64,000 nucleotides of DNA from Isoetes taiwanensis (GCA_021234155.1 JAJEKV010000001.1:24787189-24851188), one strand, 5' to 3'; shown: positions 29,833 through 41,982, counted from the stretch's first letter. Numbers and translations: made by a program. Notes: generated from the letters alone by a model not told the origin.

Positions 29833-30752
29833 CATTTTATTCTATTGAAATAGTTCGACCTGAATTACCAACTTGGCATAAGTTGCTTGTCATATTAATG
29901 ATATTGAGGATTAGGTCTTGCAACCATGTTGCTCGTAACGATCTGACAATAAAGTTTTATGACACTAAGAGATTCCCTAGGAATTATAAAAATTATAACG
30001 ATCAACTGTAATTAGGGCTAAAGGTAACAATGTCCATCTTGGGCCTTGTAGGCAATCAATTCCATAGGCTACCATTTTCAAAATACCTTGAAGATTACTT
30101 CATTTGAATATTGTTTTCATTCAATCTAGAACATACATCTAGACCACAGTCATGCTTGCTTAAACTAATCAATTGCATGAGGTCAATGGATCCATCCAAG
30201 GTTTCCGATGCATAACTGAAGACATCAAAGTTGAAGTCAAAGTTGACATTAAATTCGTACTAGATCTCAAGTGGAATGTTGGGGAGTTAACGCGCAGATG
30301 CCACTCCTTGGATGCTAGGGTATCTTTTCGGAAGGTGTTTAAAGTGGTTCCTTCTCACTAAGGCTTCTAGCCAGCCAGTCTAATCTGAACAGTTGCTGCT
30401 TGAACTCTGCTCTTGAGCCTGGGCGCTTTGTGATCCATACAGGGATCCTCACAGGTTTAAAGTCCTCTTTCTGGTGACCATGTACGTATAGCTTATATCA
30501 GGCCTATTGTGGAGCCGCTATAATAAGGTCATAGACCTTCATTGTTAAAAACTTTAGTCTAGGAACAATTCCTCTCCTATAGTATCCATTGGAGAAGAAG
30601 TTGAGAGAGGCTCTAAGTACCAGGCTCAGAGTCTGGACTACTATCCATGGATTCGAGAAGTGGTAGTAGTTCTAGACTCGACTGTATGTGTAAACACTCT
30701 TATCCTCTGAATACAATACAAACACTCTTGCCTTCAAAAAAAAAAAAAAAAA
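29833..30752 (+). mobile_element. poly(A)-tailed retroelement copy 2
   Basis: Same unit as 28,130-29,047, differing at very few positions (for example GTGGTAG for GTGATAG near 30,660), ending in a 17-base A run. Near identity implies a recent origin. Clear target-site duplications were not found around either copy. Confidence 0.65.
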
Positions 30753-30859
30753 TGTTGGGGAGTAATGGAATCTAAAAGAATCTTGATAGAATCTTTGGGC
30801 ATCTATGACAATATTGATAGAAAGCATCAAGAAATCTTAAGGGAATCTTGCAAAATCTA

Positions 30860-31020
30860 GTAGATATGTAATTGAAATTGTCATTTTCTTTTTTTCTTTT
30901 TTTATGTTTTTTCATTTATTTTTAATAGGCAATTTCGCATGGCAAACGATATGTAGTTGTAATTGTCATTGTTTTATGTTTTAAATTTATTCTTAATAGG
31001 CAGTTTCGCATGGCAAACTA
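30860..31020. repeat. two imperfect tandem units ending GCATGGCAAAC
   Basis: Each unit runs from GATATGTA(G/A)TTG(T/A)AATTGTCATT to AATAGGCA(A/G)TTTCGCATGGCAAAC, about 75-95 bp. The first contains an expanded pyrimidine tract. Also present in the second duplicated block near 59,750-59,910. Confidence 0.65.
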
Positions 31021-31486
31021 AATTTTCTATGGCGCATGTTCCTCTAACTATTTTTCTATGGTGCATGCTCTTCTATACTAAGTTGAGTTAGCAACATTGG
31101 CCCAAAATTACAAACTCCTATATCACATATTCTATCCCCTAACATCTGTTGCAAAAGTAAATTGTCAAATTATTTCTTGGCAAGTTTTTATTTTGAAGGT
31201 TGGAGCATACTATGCACGGAAATTTGCATTCGTACTAGCACAAACATCAATAATATTGTCTATGCATGTTGTGAACTTGTCTTAAAATCCTTGAATTTCC
31301 AAAGGAACTTTAGTATATTGTCATTATTCTTTACTATTGAAGTCCCAAATTCTCACCTTTCCCATACGAACAAACATTGGCACTCCTAGGTGCTAATGGC
31401 AAAATGTACTACACAATTTAATTGTTCACAATTTAGTTGTTCAGCTTCGCAAGTTATTACATATAATACACATAACAACAAACACA

Positions 31487-32060
31487 TAACAACCAACACA
31501 TAACTACCATTGACATTAATTAACACAACCATTGGGTCCAACACATTTAAATTAAAATCCCCCTTAAACCCCCTTTGGTTTGGGTGCCTATTCACCACGG
31601 GCAACCAACACATAACTACCATTGACATTAATTAATACAACCATTGGGTCCAACACATTTAAATTAAAATCCCCCTTAAACCCCCTTTGGTTTGGGTGCC
31701 TATTCACACGGGGGGTGACTCCGGGCAACGAGAGCTGTTGGATAGGTATATTCACCCCTTATTCCTTAATCTACACCGTACGTAAAGTTCCTCATTTGTG
31801 GGGTATGCAAGTACAAAATTTGCTATACTGTATAACAAGATTCGCAAAATACTATAAGATTTCAAGCAGAATACTATATGGTGTTGATTTCGTACGTGCA
31901 AAATACAATTATGAGGGCTCTCGCCAGACACGCGTCACCCCCTCGTGAATATGCACCCAAACCAAAGGGGGTTTAAGGGGGATTTTAATTTAAATGTGTT
32001 GGACCCAATGGTTGTGTTAATTAATGTCAATGGTAGTTATGTGTTGGTTGTTATGTGTTG
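31487..32060. mobile_element. foldback/MITE-like element with direct and inverted arms
   Basis: An arm of about 110 bp (CAACCAACACATAACTACC ... GGTTTGGGTGCCTATTCAC) occurs twice in direct order (31,487-31,597 and 31,602-31,707) and once inverted (31,945-32,060). The central 240 bp start ACGGGGGGTGAC and end GTCACCCCCTCGTG, a second, inner inverted pair. There is no transposase frame. This is the form of a non-autonomous DNA element, perhaps one MITE inside another. The copy in the second block is at about 60,380-60,960. Confidence 0.7.
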
Positions 32061-33930
32061 GGGGATTTAATTTTTATATGTTGGATGTTAATGGTTTGTG
32101 TTGCAAAAAATTTTTTTGGCCCCTTCTTTAGGACGACGTCACCCCCCCTGTGACAAAAATTTTAGAATTCAAACCAGAAAAAAACTAGAATTCATTTGAG
32201 GCTTTCATCACCTGTAGCTTTTGAATTTGATCACAATAAAACAAATAGAACATAAGTAAAAGTTACCATAACGATAGAGCAAAATGATCCCATTATTCTG
32301 AAAGTCATAAAGTTTGCAACACCCATACACAAACATTTTTCAACTGGAATTTAATAGCAGCCTTTGGCCTCCATGGATTCTTGTGGTGAGAAACCAAAGT
32401 GGGAAACTTTTCTGCTTGTTAGCACAAGGATCTAGAAGCCTTGGAATTTGCTTAATAACTGCCTCAAAATCTAAAAATGCATGGTAATTTTTTGCAAGCT
32501 TCATTCGGGAATGAGCCATAAAATAATATCCAATAGCGCAATCCTGTATTAATCAACTGGTAGGATGTGAAAGCCTACCAAACCCGGCCGAAAAATTGCT
32601 GTTTTAGCATACATAAGTTAACCAAACATATCCATATCCATATCATACACTATCAAAAAGATCTCGGAGAGAGCTTTCCAACGCAATAAAAATCATCTCA
32701 AACAGAGCTCTGGATCAAAAGTTATGATAAGAAATGTGTTGCCGGCGGAAAAACTGCACTACATGCGCCCTTCAAGCCCTTCATGTGCCCATTATGCACC
32801 ACACACACACAAAAAGAGGGCTTTTATTGTGAGCCATTGGTTGTTGACCATTGAAAAAAAATGCTAAAATCAATGGCCCTTCATGTGCCAATTATGCACC
32901 ACACGCACAAAAAAAGGGCTTTTGTTGTGAGCCATTGGTTGTTGACCATTGAAAAAAAAAAGGCTAAAATCAATGGCTCAGAAATGGTGCACTCTAGATG
33001 TACGCATTAGTATATCCATTTGAATACATCACGAAATCATAGGAAAACCTTAGTGAAAAGCGTACAAAAACACACAGAAAACCCCCTGTTATTATGCTAC
33101 ATATTACACTCAAGGCATAGTTTTGAAAGCTGAAAGCAAAGCATCCTATTATTTCCTTAGCAATTTGACACCATTGCTCTTCACGTGAAATGTCTTTCAA
33201 GGACCCATGCCCATGGGTGCCTAATATAGAACATTTGTATCAAAAGTAGACGAAACATGTTCAAATGCTTCTAAATTCACTAGACGATAGATCAGAATGC
33301 TTATCTAAATTTATAAAACGTCCTATAAATAGCACATCATAATTCACTACCAAATACATCTTCACATTGTAGTAGTGGCATCTATGCACTTTTTAAATCA
33401 AGTAGGAATGCATAATGATGTAAAAGCTTAAAGGCCAGTTGATGAGGCATCATAATGCAAGCTAAATTGAATAAGCATTCTCCCTTCTTCAACCTACTTC
33501 ACTTACGTGCGAAGCATTTCTTTCCTCCCAAAAATGCTAAATTTTTGCAACGCCATTTTAGATATTTGATAAATGGCATCTGCAAACTAGAACAAATTTA
33601 AGTATAGCCACATATCCCTCGAAGAAAATTCGAAGAGAATGAGTGAAAATAACCATTGTTAGACTACAAACTAGAGACACAAACAATAATCTTGACATTG
33701 ATGTTCTGCTTCTTCCTCATGCTTCCTCCTCATACTAAAAATGTTTAAATCAATGATGAGGTGAAGCTCATATTATTTTTATGGTTTATCTAATATTTGA
33801 CCTTCAGGGCAAGAGAAGTCACAAACAAATTCAATGTTGCGACAAATAAGAACATGAAAACATATGATAAACCACCACATAAGATTGTCCCTGGCCATAG
33901 ATAATAAGGGTAAAATAGAAGTTAGCACCA
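32061..33930. other. AT-rich sequence within the duplicated block
   Basis: Contains another GTCACCCCCCCTGTGAC palindrome-like site at about 32,139-32,155, and a tandem pair of about 110 bp (CCCTTCATGTGCC...CCATTG) at about 32,770-32,975 repeated around TTATGCACCACAC. No gene recognised. Confidence 0.4.
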
Positions 33931-34263
33931 TTAGCAGTTCATGTCAACCATAAAAATAACATCGAATTCATTCGCACTAATAAGTGAATCTATCTTCTTC
34001 TCTAATTTTAGATAGCTCTCAACAATATAGCCTACAATTTGTTCTCCTTGCTCATTGAAGGTCATTACTGTAGTTTTTGATGTTGAATCTGATAATATCG
34101 AGAATCTAGGAACTTTGAAAGAGCTTATGTGCAACGTTCCATATTGATAGAGTGGTCTCCATATTGATGGCATATCAAGATGTCTATTTCCAACAACAAC
34201 ATTAAGAGCAACAATAATAAGAGGCACAACCTCCTCAATATCCTTAGAAAGATACAACTTCAA
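33931..34263 (-). pseudogene. unrecognised frame downstream of NPH3-like fragment
   Basis: A 110-codon minus-strand frame (MKLYLSKDIEEVVPLIIVAL..., ending IFMVDMNC) that follows the NPH3-like frame with a 14-bp gap and a frame change. It reads like real protein (mixed composition, amphipathic stretches), but I cannot name a domain. It may be the continuation of the same captured gene. In the second block it is shortened by a frame break near 62,965. Confidence 0.35.
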
Positions 34264-34277
34264 TTCTGGAACATTCT

Positions 34278-34630
34278 CTATGAGATTTTTAAGCTTCGTT
34301 GTGCCAAGAAAAGGGGCGATCTCATTTCGAGTTCACAGAGAGTATCCAGCTCTGGATGAATTTCATTATTACAGCACTCACCCTTGCGCCCGAAATGCTG
34401 CACAATTCGAATAAAAATTTTTAAAGGCAAGGCCAGCAAATCATCGACCCACAGGCCAGATGCCCCTTTTTCTGTGTCAAATCTGGTCTTAGTGTTTGCC
34501 ATTTCCTTGCAAACTATAATGGCTATAGAATCTACACATTTAGGGAAAATAGGAAACTCTACTGACAAAGCAAGAAACTATTCGCAGTTTGCAAAAACCT
34601 CTGATGCCCCTTCCCAGGTTTTCAAGGCTA
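34278..34630 (-). pseudogene. NPH3-like domain fragment
   Basis: The minus strand reads ALKTWEGASEVFANCE, stop, FLALSVEFPIFPKCVDSIAI, then ASGLWVDDLLALPLKIFIRIV. The order (AL-x-T/S-C/W..., C-(I/V)-D-x-IA, W-x-x-DL-x-x-L-x-(I/L)-x-x-F-x-R-(I/V)-I) fits the plant NPH3 domain of BTB-NPH3 ubiquitin-ligase adaptors acting in phototropin and auxin signalling. There is an in-frame stop, no BTB domain and no catalytic function expected. The copy at 63,174-63,525 is nearly the same. Probably a host gene piece copied within a repeat. Confidence 0.5.
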
Positions 34631-35108
34631 CTTAATTCAGGTAAAGATTGCTCAATTTTCACAGATTTCCTTTTCCTAAATCCTCACCCATTTCCAGATA
34701 CCATGCTGCAAAACAAAGCTTGCTACATTTGTTGGCTCGAATAGGATGGTGAAACCATAGCAGAAATTGGCCATCGTTTAAAAAATACCTGCATTGCTTG
34801 CAAATTTTTGGCAATTTTACTTCTTTCTTTTCTGCCATGATTCTCTAAAATAAACACCTCTGGACATACGAGGGAACTGGGAGACAAAAAAAGTCCAGAA
34901 AGATATTTAGTTTAGTTAAAGACTGTATGGTATATTTTATGCCGAAGGATTAAGAACTTCCTAGTACTGCTTGGATGCTAGTTTTGCAGGACGCCAATTA
35001 TTTGCACTCAGTTGGGTTTATAGTCTTTCTATTTGCGAGGAAGGAGTATCCTCAACTTGTACTCCCACCTCTGGCATGAGGTGTGGTTGGCATGAGTTGT
35101 GATAACTG

Positions 35109-38100
35109 CCTTGTGATTTTGTAGCAGTGTCTCTTTTTCTCAATGTTTTTTGTACCTTAGTTTGTCCTTTCCTACTTTGTTGTGATGCTTTAGTCTCTTA
35201 CGATATCATGTAACAGCCTACAGGCATTAGTTTAGAGTGTGGACTGTTTTCACACCTTTCTTCCACTTGAGAAGTTGCTTTTCCTTTCAGAGCTAGAATA
35301 ATTTTTATTCCTTCCTTTCCCAACACCTTTGGGATCTCATCAAGAACGCCTTATCATATGCTAGCATGGTTGGGACTTTTTATATTCCAGCTTGAGCTTC
35401 ATTAGGTTCATTAAGCTTGTTCTATGCATGATTCATTTCGATGTAGCAACCACAACAAGATTGTCTCTTTAGTTCCATTATGTATGGAAAAGAGAGAGGG
35501 TATAATAGACGAAGCTTCAGGAGGTATGTTTGAGTTGGTGTGCTAACAAAGTGTGTTATTCATTATTTGTCAAGAATTGGGAGGTTTGTTTGTGCTAAGA
35601 GACTCTGTCATTTTTTGCATTCCTTGTTAGACAGGCTCCAGTTTGCCAAGACATGTCATTTTTTTGCATTTCATTGTTTGGTAAGCAATAGAGAATATTA
35701 AGTGGAATGAGGATTTGCGTTGCTTGGCAAGGTGTTAAGAACAAGAAGCGGAATAGGAAATGGCGTACTGTTTTGCTTTTGATGTCTCGCAAGTAGTCGA
35801 GAATATTAATTTGATTGTTTGATTATTTTGTGCCTTTATATGCAAGTGTGCCGTCAATTTGAGCCCAGACCTAACAACATTCGTCTTTCATCTCTTAAAT
35901 TTTGCACATTTATCTAGATTGTCATCCTTGGAAGGACCCTAGGACCGCAATAAATCTAGCTCTCTAAGTTGGTGCTCCATCATTGTTCATGTATCATTTT
36001 CCTCATTTGTTCAAGTTTTCTTGAGTTTATGGTATAGCACATTAAATGCCCTCTTTAAAAGTGGCTCAGCTCTTTAGATGTTCTCTTGGATATACTTTTT
36101 TTTAGGTCTTAAATGTCAAATCACTTTGCAGAGCTTGTGTTGTCGTGAGGCCCTTTGTGTTATTTAAGTCATCCCTTTTACTTGCCTTATGTGTTCGATT
36201 AGAGTACATTTTGTTAATGTTCGTGTTTTTCTTCTTCAAAGTCTCGTTTCGTCTAGTTCATGGTTTTATTGGTTTGTATCTTCACCTGTTGTGGTTTTCA
36301 AGAGCCCCTAGCAATTGTAGTGCTAGTCTTTTATTACAATTTGCATGGCTTTCAACTTATATTGTCTATCTTTGCAACGTTAAATTCCTCATTCCTTAGG
36401 TTTAGGTATGCGCATGACTGACATCATATTCTACTTTTGTGCGATTGACAATTCATTAGAGTTAGAGATTTTATTTTTCTCCATGTTGTTTTGTCGAGAG
36501 GTGAAAATGACCTTTGTGCTAGGTGGAGAATGGCTCTTGCTTTATTGCCTACTTGGTTTAAGGGAGCAAAAGTTAAGAGACTCCCTTTGATTTCTAGTCC
36601 CCTCCAATGCTCATAGTATTTTGGGCTCAAATTTGTGCAATGGTACTTCAATTTTGAAGCTCTTCAACTAATTGTCAATCCACTTATTATTACAGTTGAT
36701 TGGTACATACTTGTTCTGTACTTGTCAACGTTGAGTGGTGTTCACATGCCCACGTGGGAGTTTGAAGGGCAAAATCGCTTTGGTTGATCCTTGTTGTGTG
36801 ATGTGGTGGCATGCAAGACCGCTCACCTTAGTTGTCTTTCAAGCCTTGTTTTATAGTAACATGCCTCCATTCCTTTTTGTAGTGTTATATAGGTCATATC
36901 ATTTTGTTGTGTCTTCTCGGCATTCATTGAATTGAGTAGGTGTTTGGTATATTATGGAAGTATATAGCTTCCTCTGCTTTTAGCAGTTTTGCATGCTCTA
37001 TAAATTGATGGAGGTTTTATGCTTGCTTGCCTGCTTTTTTGATTTCCACAATTTGATCTTGGCTCTACCTTCTCAAACTTCTTTCCTAGTGGGTGCAAAA
37101 TTTCAGCTTTATAGATTTCTTATCCGATTGTTCTTTTGAGTTGCATCTAACTAGTTTATCATTTTGTGATAAGTTGTTCCGCTCCGCCGCTGCCTTCGAC
37201 CTTGAAGTTTGAAGCATTCTCTTTGTTTAATGGAGATGCAGATTTGAGTTTTCGAGGCTCACAGGCTTCCTTTGAGTGGGTTAAGTCCTTACTTTTGTCC
37301 TGTGGAGCTACACTTTTGAGCTTATAAGGTCATTAATTTTTCCTTGAGTAGTTAATACCTTCTTTTTCTTCCTCTATTTTCAGCATGGTTGTTGGGTTGT
37401 TTGATTTGTGTTTATAGGGTCTAGAAGTATGATTTATCTCAGATTTGGAGATTAGCGATAAACCGCCTTTGAGGCTAGTTGAGGGGTTCCCCTTTAGAGT
37501 ATTTATAGCCTTTTGCATCTCTTTCATTTTCATCACTGCCTTTTCACCTCTCCTTTTGTGATCGTTGCCCCCAATTTAAGTTTTTTATCCCTACGCTATT
37601 GAGTATTCTTTTTAGTCGATGTTTTAGTTTCTCATGTCGATTGTTTCATTGTAGACCGCTTTGGTATGGTATCTTGTTGATGTTGTGGCAACTCTCATGT
37701 CTTAAATGTTGATTCAAGTGGGTGGCGCAGGCCTTCATGCCATGTATTTGCATTAGGATTGCTCTTTCCTCAAGATATATGGTGTTCATTACCGACACAG
37801 TTGATGGCCCTCAAGCAACCATAGTGGTTGGCCCCTCGTATAGGTTATCATTCTTATGCCGCTGTGGTGGCCTTGTGACGTGGTGCTTCCATGTTTTGCG
37901 TGTTTCATTATTAGCCCGCTGGCATCTTGTGGGGTCGTGGTTTCAGAAGACTTTAATGGTGAAGGCTTTCATAAGACACTTCTAGCTAGTGTATTGTGCA
38001 CCCAAAAAGGCCATTAGGCAATGAGAGACTACGAAAATAAAGATATATTTGTGATGTTTTAAGAAGACACTGTACATTTTGGTTTAAAAAATAAAAGGGA

Positions 38101-38227
38101 GGGCTATATGGCTCATTCATAAGCATGGTTGTTGGGTTGTTTGATTTGTGTTTAGAGTGTGTGCAACTAGGCTCTAGAAACATGCGCTACAATCCTCTGA
38201 CACTACGAACAGAATGGTCAATATCAG
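35109..38227. other. AT-rich spacer, no gene recognised
   Basis: T-rich on the plus strand with only short frames, none resembling a known family. Holds the 33-bp direct repeat pair at 37,382 and 38,122. It may be old degraded repeat or intron-like DNA. Confidence 0.45.
37382..38154. repeat. 33-bp direct repeat pair 740 bp apart
   Basis: AGCATGGTTGTTGGGTTG and the next 15 bases (to GTGTTTA) occur identically at 37,382-37,414 and 38,122-38,154, each followed within 25 bp by (G)TCTAGAA. They may bound a small insertion or be leftover terminal repeats. Confidence 0.6.
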
Positions 38228-38760
38228 CTAACAAAGCTTGCTCAATAGCAAAGCTAATCTCATCAACTTTCTTCCTTTTACTAAAGATTCCAGGAGTAAG
38301 CCAAGATCTATTGTGGCAATGCACGCCTTTCTAGCTTTGAAAAATATTGATCTTGTTCTTATATCAAAAGCAATTTCTTCCACACCTATGATTCTAATCC
38401 TCACTACTTGAGCCCTCCTAATATTTGCACCAAACTTTCGAAACATATCTTGCAAACTGAAATGGAAATCAAGATATTAATACAAAAAACAAAAGAAGAA
38501 AAAAACTAGTACTTACGCCTCGCTTGGGTACAATCCACCTTTTAATCTTGCAAACCTGCAATATAAACTGCTCTTAAGCATCCTAGAAAAATCGTGTAGA
38601 TCTAACTCTTCAATTTTTTTGTCAATTGGTAAGTTTCTTTTGATCCTCCATGCATCAAATCTTGTTCTAGCCCATTCAATCTTATCAAACTTTTTTATGA
38701 AGCAGCATGAACTTCCTTCAAAGTTGCTTCATCGTGATTCCAAAACGCCATCGACTTCCT
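38228..38760 (-). pseudogene. unrecognised broken coding region
   Basis: Read downward: FWNHDEATLKEVHAA, KKFDKIEWARTRFDAWRI, KIEELDLHDFSRMLKSSLY, RFARLKGGLYPSEA, then MFRKFGANIRRAQVVRIRII and KARKACIATIDLGLLLESL. The composition is protein-like across several frames, so a degraded gene or transposon ORF is likely. I do not recognise the family. It lies next to a minus-strand LINE fragment but does not match the LINE RTs in this window. Confidence 0.35.
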
Positions 38761-38939
38761 GTGACTAGTCCGACAATATTCTCGTGCGACACGAAAAATA
38801 CTATCTATCTTATCATCCTCCCATGCAAACAATGCAGATCTTTTCTATATCATTGATATATTCCTTCAATTCCTCTTCCGCCAAACTCCTTGAAAGGTCT
38901 ACCAAAGCTATCTTCAACATCATCGCCTTGATCCGTAAA

Positions 38940-39780
38940 GCCCTCCACAACCCCATTTCCCGTTATATTTAGAGCACTTCTTGAAAGAATTCAATAGGAA
39001 AGCCATCAAGACCCCGCATTTGTCCCTTTTCAAGAGAGCCACGCCTTTTTTTAAGTCCTCCTTCACTATATTAGACTCAAGAAGTAACCTCTCGCTTCTT
39101 CAAACAATGCGATGCACCTTAGTCAACACCTACCAATTGCATGTCCTTCCGAAAGGGCAATGGGTGTCGTAAAAAGAATGAAGAAAAGTGATGATGAAGA
39201 TATCGCTTAAGATTCACCGGATCGAGATAAGAGCCATCCGGCAACACCAAAGAATGCATAGAAGTGGCGAAGTTTCTTTCTTGGTAAAAAAAAAAGAACC
39301 ACAGTACATCTATCTCCGCTCTTGAACCATCGCGAACCTCGCTTTCACTTTGGCTTCAAAGAACTTTTACAGCTTCCATAGCCTTGATCCGAGATAATAA
39401 CTCCTTTCCTCTAACTCCACTAATATGGCCATGAGCCGAGTACTTCTAATTCCCCGGGTACAATGCAAATAATAGTCCTCTAGCTTCAAAGCAGCCCCTC
39501 ACTCTCCCATATTCTTTTGCAAATGACTTCACCGGGCAGACAACGCCGCGGACACCCCCGCACATGCCCCCTACGAGGTGAGAAGGCTCGAGACCAAGCC
39601 CGACTACAGCCTAGTTTGAACTCATCATCCTCCAAGTACTTGCAATTAAGCTTAAAGTAGGTCCTGGTAGGTCGATGACAATTAGCCACATCATTAGTTA
39701 GAAGTTGTGGATTATGATCAAACACGGAGCTATCCAGAAGATTTGAGCGACGAAAATCCACTAGCCGAGCAGTTGCACAA
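38940..39780 (-). pseudogene. LINE fragment: endonuclease end to RT start
   Basis: Minus-strand reading: FDHNPQLLT (last endonuclease motif) and YFKLNCKYLEDDEFK at 39,640-39,720; then, in other frames, VNLKRYLHHHFSSFF (about 39,180-39,230) and LKKGVALLKRDKCG followed by LMAFLLNSF (about 38,985-39,060). These parallel DLKRYLHNHFQGFF and LAKNKCPGMDGIPIEF of the LINE at 21 kb. Heavily frame-broken; no polymerase catalytic motifs remain. Confidence 0.6.
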
Positions 39781-40894
39781 GTATTAAAATATCCTCTATC
39801 ATGCCTTTGATAAGCTCCTCACACCTGTCCAACCATCACTTGCAATTGATTTATATAAAACCTTGTGTCCATCTTTATTCCCATCACAAACAGCAGAAAC
39901 AGAATAAGGCACGTTCATTGATGCAAGACATAGACAAATGGCATTGTCTTCACATATTAATGATGAGCTTTAAAGGCCAGAGCTAGATGTAGAAGCGAAA
40001 ATTTTTCTAAAAACACTGCACGGGCTGCAACAAACAATAAGGTTGCTTCATTACCCCACACCTTGCCAATAAGTGTATTTTCTGGCTATGAAATTTTCTC
40101 AGAGCTTCAAGAATAATACAATGGCTTTATGATAATGGGTGGGCTTCTAAAGAGATTAATGGTACTTCCTATCTCTTATGAGCAATAACAAATCAAATAG
40201 CTTATCGTTTATCAAGCATCAACTACATTACCAAGGAGAATAATAATGCATCAATTCCTTTCAGCCAAATGTTTATTAAGGTGCTCCTCCACCTATCTCA
40301 CTGTTTTGACAATTTGACTTGGCTATAATACCCAGATAAAATTATAGGAAAATGATAATCCATCACTTTCTTTGCACAGGATATGTATTTCCACGTAAAG
40401 CAACTGCAGTAGCTTGGTAGCACCTTCTTGGCAATTTGACTTGCCAATCTACACAATAGCACGTTGCAAGATATGTCTTGCTCAATTGCAAGAGTGAAAC
40501 CATTAAGGTTATAGAGTGGAAAAACTAAAGCAATTTTTAGCAAGTTGATCATGGTGTTTTAAAATACGGGTTTGTATCATTGTAATAGTCTAGCCTGAAG
40601 CATTTGAAATTATCCGACCTTTATCCTTAAAGGTATGAAGGGCATCTTTATCACGTTCGGTAATCTGAATATAGAGAACGTGATTTTTATCCTTGAGGAT
40701 CAGAATGAAAACCAAAAAACATTAAAAACATGTTTTATCTTTGACTGCAATATCAAAATTTACTAGCATCACCAATTCTTCAGATCTTGGCAAAATTTTG
40801 CCAATCTTGGTGTTTGTCTCCGCAATCTAGCCGTCTTCATAGGAAAAGCTTTAGATCCATTGATCTAAAGCTTTCTTGACACGTTTGTCATAAA
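39781..40894. other. spacer with two hairpin-forming sequences
   Basis: No gene seen. ATCACGTTC...GAACGTGAT at about 40,650-40,684 and AAAGCTTTAGATC/GATCTAAAGCTTT at about 40,852-40,882 are inverted repeats just upstream of the copia gag. Confidence 0.4.
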
Positions 40895-40981
40895 TTGGGC
40901 CTGGTTTTGTGTCTGGTTGGGATTATTTCTAGTCATCTCAATCACAGATTATTTATGTTCTGTTTCTGTTTCGATTTGATC

Positions 40982-41901
40982 ATGGCTACCATGCATTCTT
41001 GGAAGTTTGTAGCAGCAAGTTTGCTTGATGGTGAGAATTATTACTCTTGGAGAGATAATTTACACATCAATCTTCAGTTGAATGATCTAGGAGATGTGCT
41101 GCTGCCTACATGGTCTCCTCTTACTCCAAAAGAGAAAAAGAAGGATAATCTTGCACTGTATATGTTGAGGGCTACTGTTTCAGATGCATTTAAGAGAGAT
41201 CTTAGAGGTCTTCTCAGTTTTAAAGATGCTCGTCTCTTTCTTAAGCAAGCTTGTGTCCTTAAGCAAACTTGTGTCCAAGCAGGAGTTGGCCAGCAGTTAG
41301 CAATCAAGGGTAAGATGAACAGCCTTAGATTGCAAGATTGTGTCAATATGAAGGATTATCTGGAGCAGTTGAAGGTGCTAAACGAGAAATTATATGGAGC
41401 TGGTGGAACTATTGATGACCCGACTTTGATCATGTATGCTTTGCAAAGTTTAACTAGGAATTACAAGAGTATTTCTGATCATTACAAGACGAAGGTTAAG
41501 ATCAAGATTTCTTTTAATCAGTTACAGCAGCAACTTCTTGATGCAGAACTTGAGAACAAAAGGTATGATCAAATTGAGTCAGCCCATTTTCCAAAGGTTC
41601 AATCCCTTCCTAGTGTTTCAAAAAACTTTGCCTACATCTTTACCTCCTACAAGTTCCTGCTTTCTAAATCTATGGCTGCTCCAATTTCAACCCTTTCTTT
41701 GTCGGCACTGTGGGCCGAAAGGTCACTATAAGAAAGATTGTAGGCAATTCCAAAAAAGATTTGGCTCAATATTTTAAAGATCAAGCACAAAAAATCTTCT
41801 CGATCGATCTCCAAACATCGTATCAACTTCTTCCACGATTTCTTCACAAGTTTCTCCATCACTTCCCACAAAAGAACTTTCTACTCAAGTTTCTAGTATG
41901 A
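40982..41901 (+). pseudogene. Ty1/copia gag (UBN2-type) with zinc knuckle
   Basis: From the ATG at 40,982: MATMHSWKFVAASLLDGENY then YYSWRDNLHINLQL, the LxGxNYxxW pattern that opens copia Gag; MLRATVSDAFKRDL; LRLQDCVNMKDYLEQLKVL; ALQSLTRNYKSISDHY. The first frame ends at 41,731. In the next frame CRHCGPKGHYKKDC (about 41,702-41,745) is a CCHC zinc knuckle, so one frameshift splits capsid from nucleocapsid. The rest of the copia element is absent: within about 50 bp the sequence passes into a minus-strand gypsy fragment. The clean frame and many intact CAG/CTG sites show this stretch is of good sequence quality. Confidence 0.8.
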
Positions 41902-41982
41902 CTGTTCAAGTATGACTGTTCATTGCATAAGTTCCCCAAGATGTGATGAAAGTCGCTTTTTAGCTTGGTCTTCTTCTCTATG

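Larger units (their letters stand above)
29153..35108. repeat. 5.95-kb duplicated block, copy 1
   Basis: Aligns in the same orientation with 58,022-64,000 from GGTGGCACTTGTATCCC to the window end, where the match is still continuing. It includes the poly(A)-tailed element copy 2, the GAATCT stretch, a short tandem duplication, the foldback element and the NPH3-like pseudogene. Left of the block the two loci are unrelated. The spacing between copies is about 28.9 kb. Confidence 0.92.

Noticed and set aside
31097-31389. two frames present in both duplicated blocks as genes
   Set aside because: Short, low-complexity AT-rich frames whose identity is explained by block duplication.
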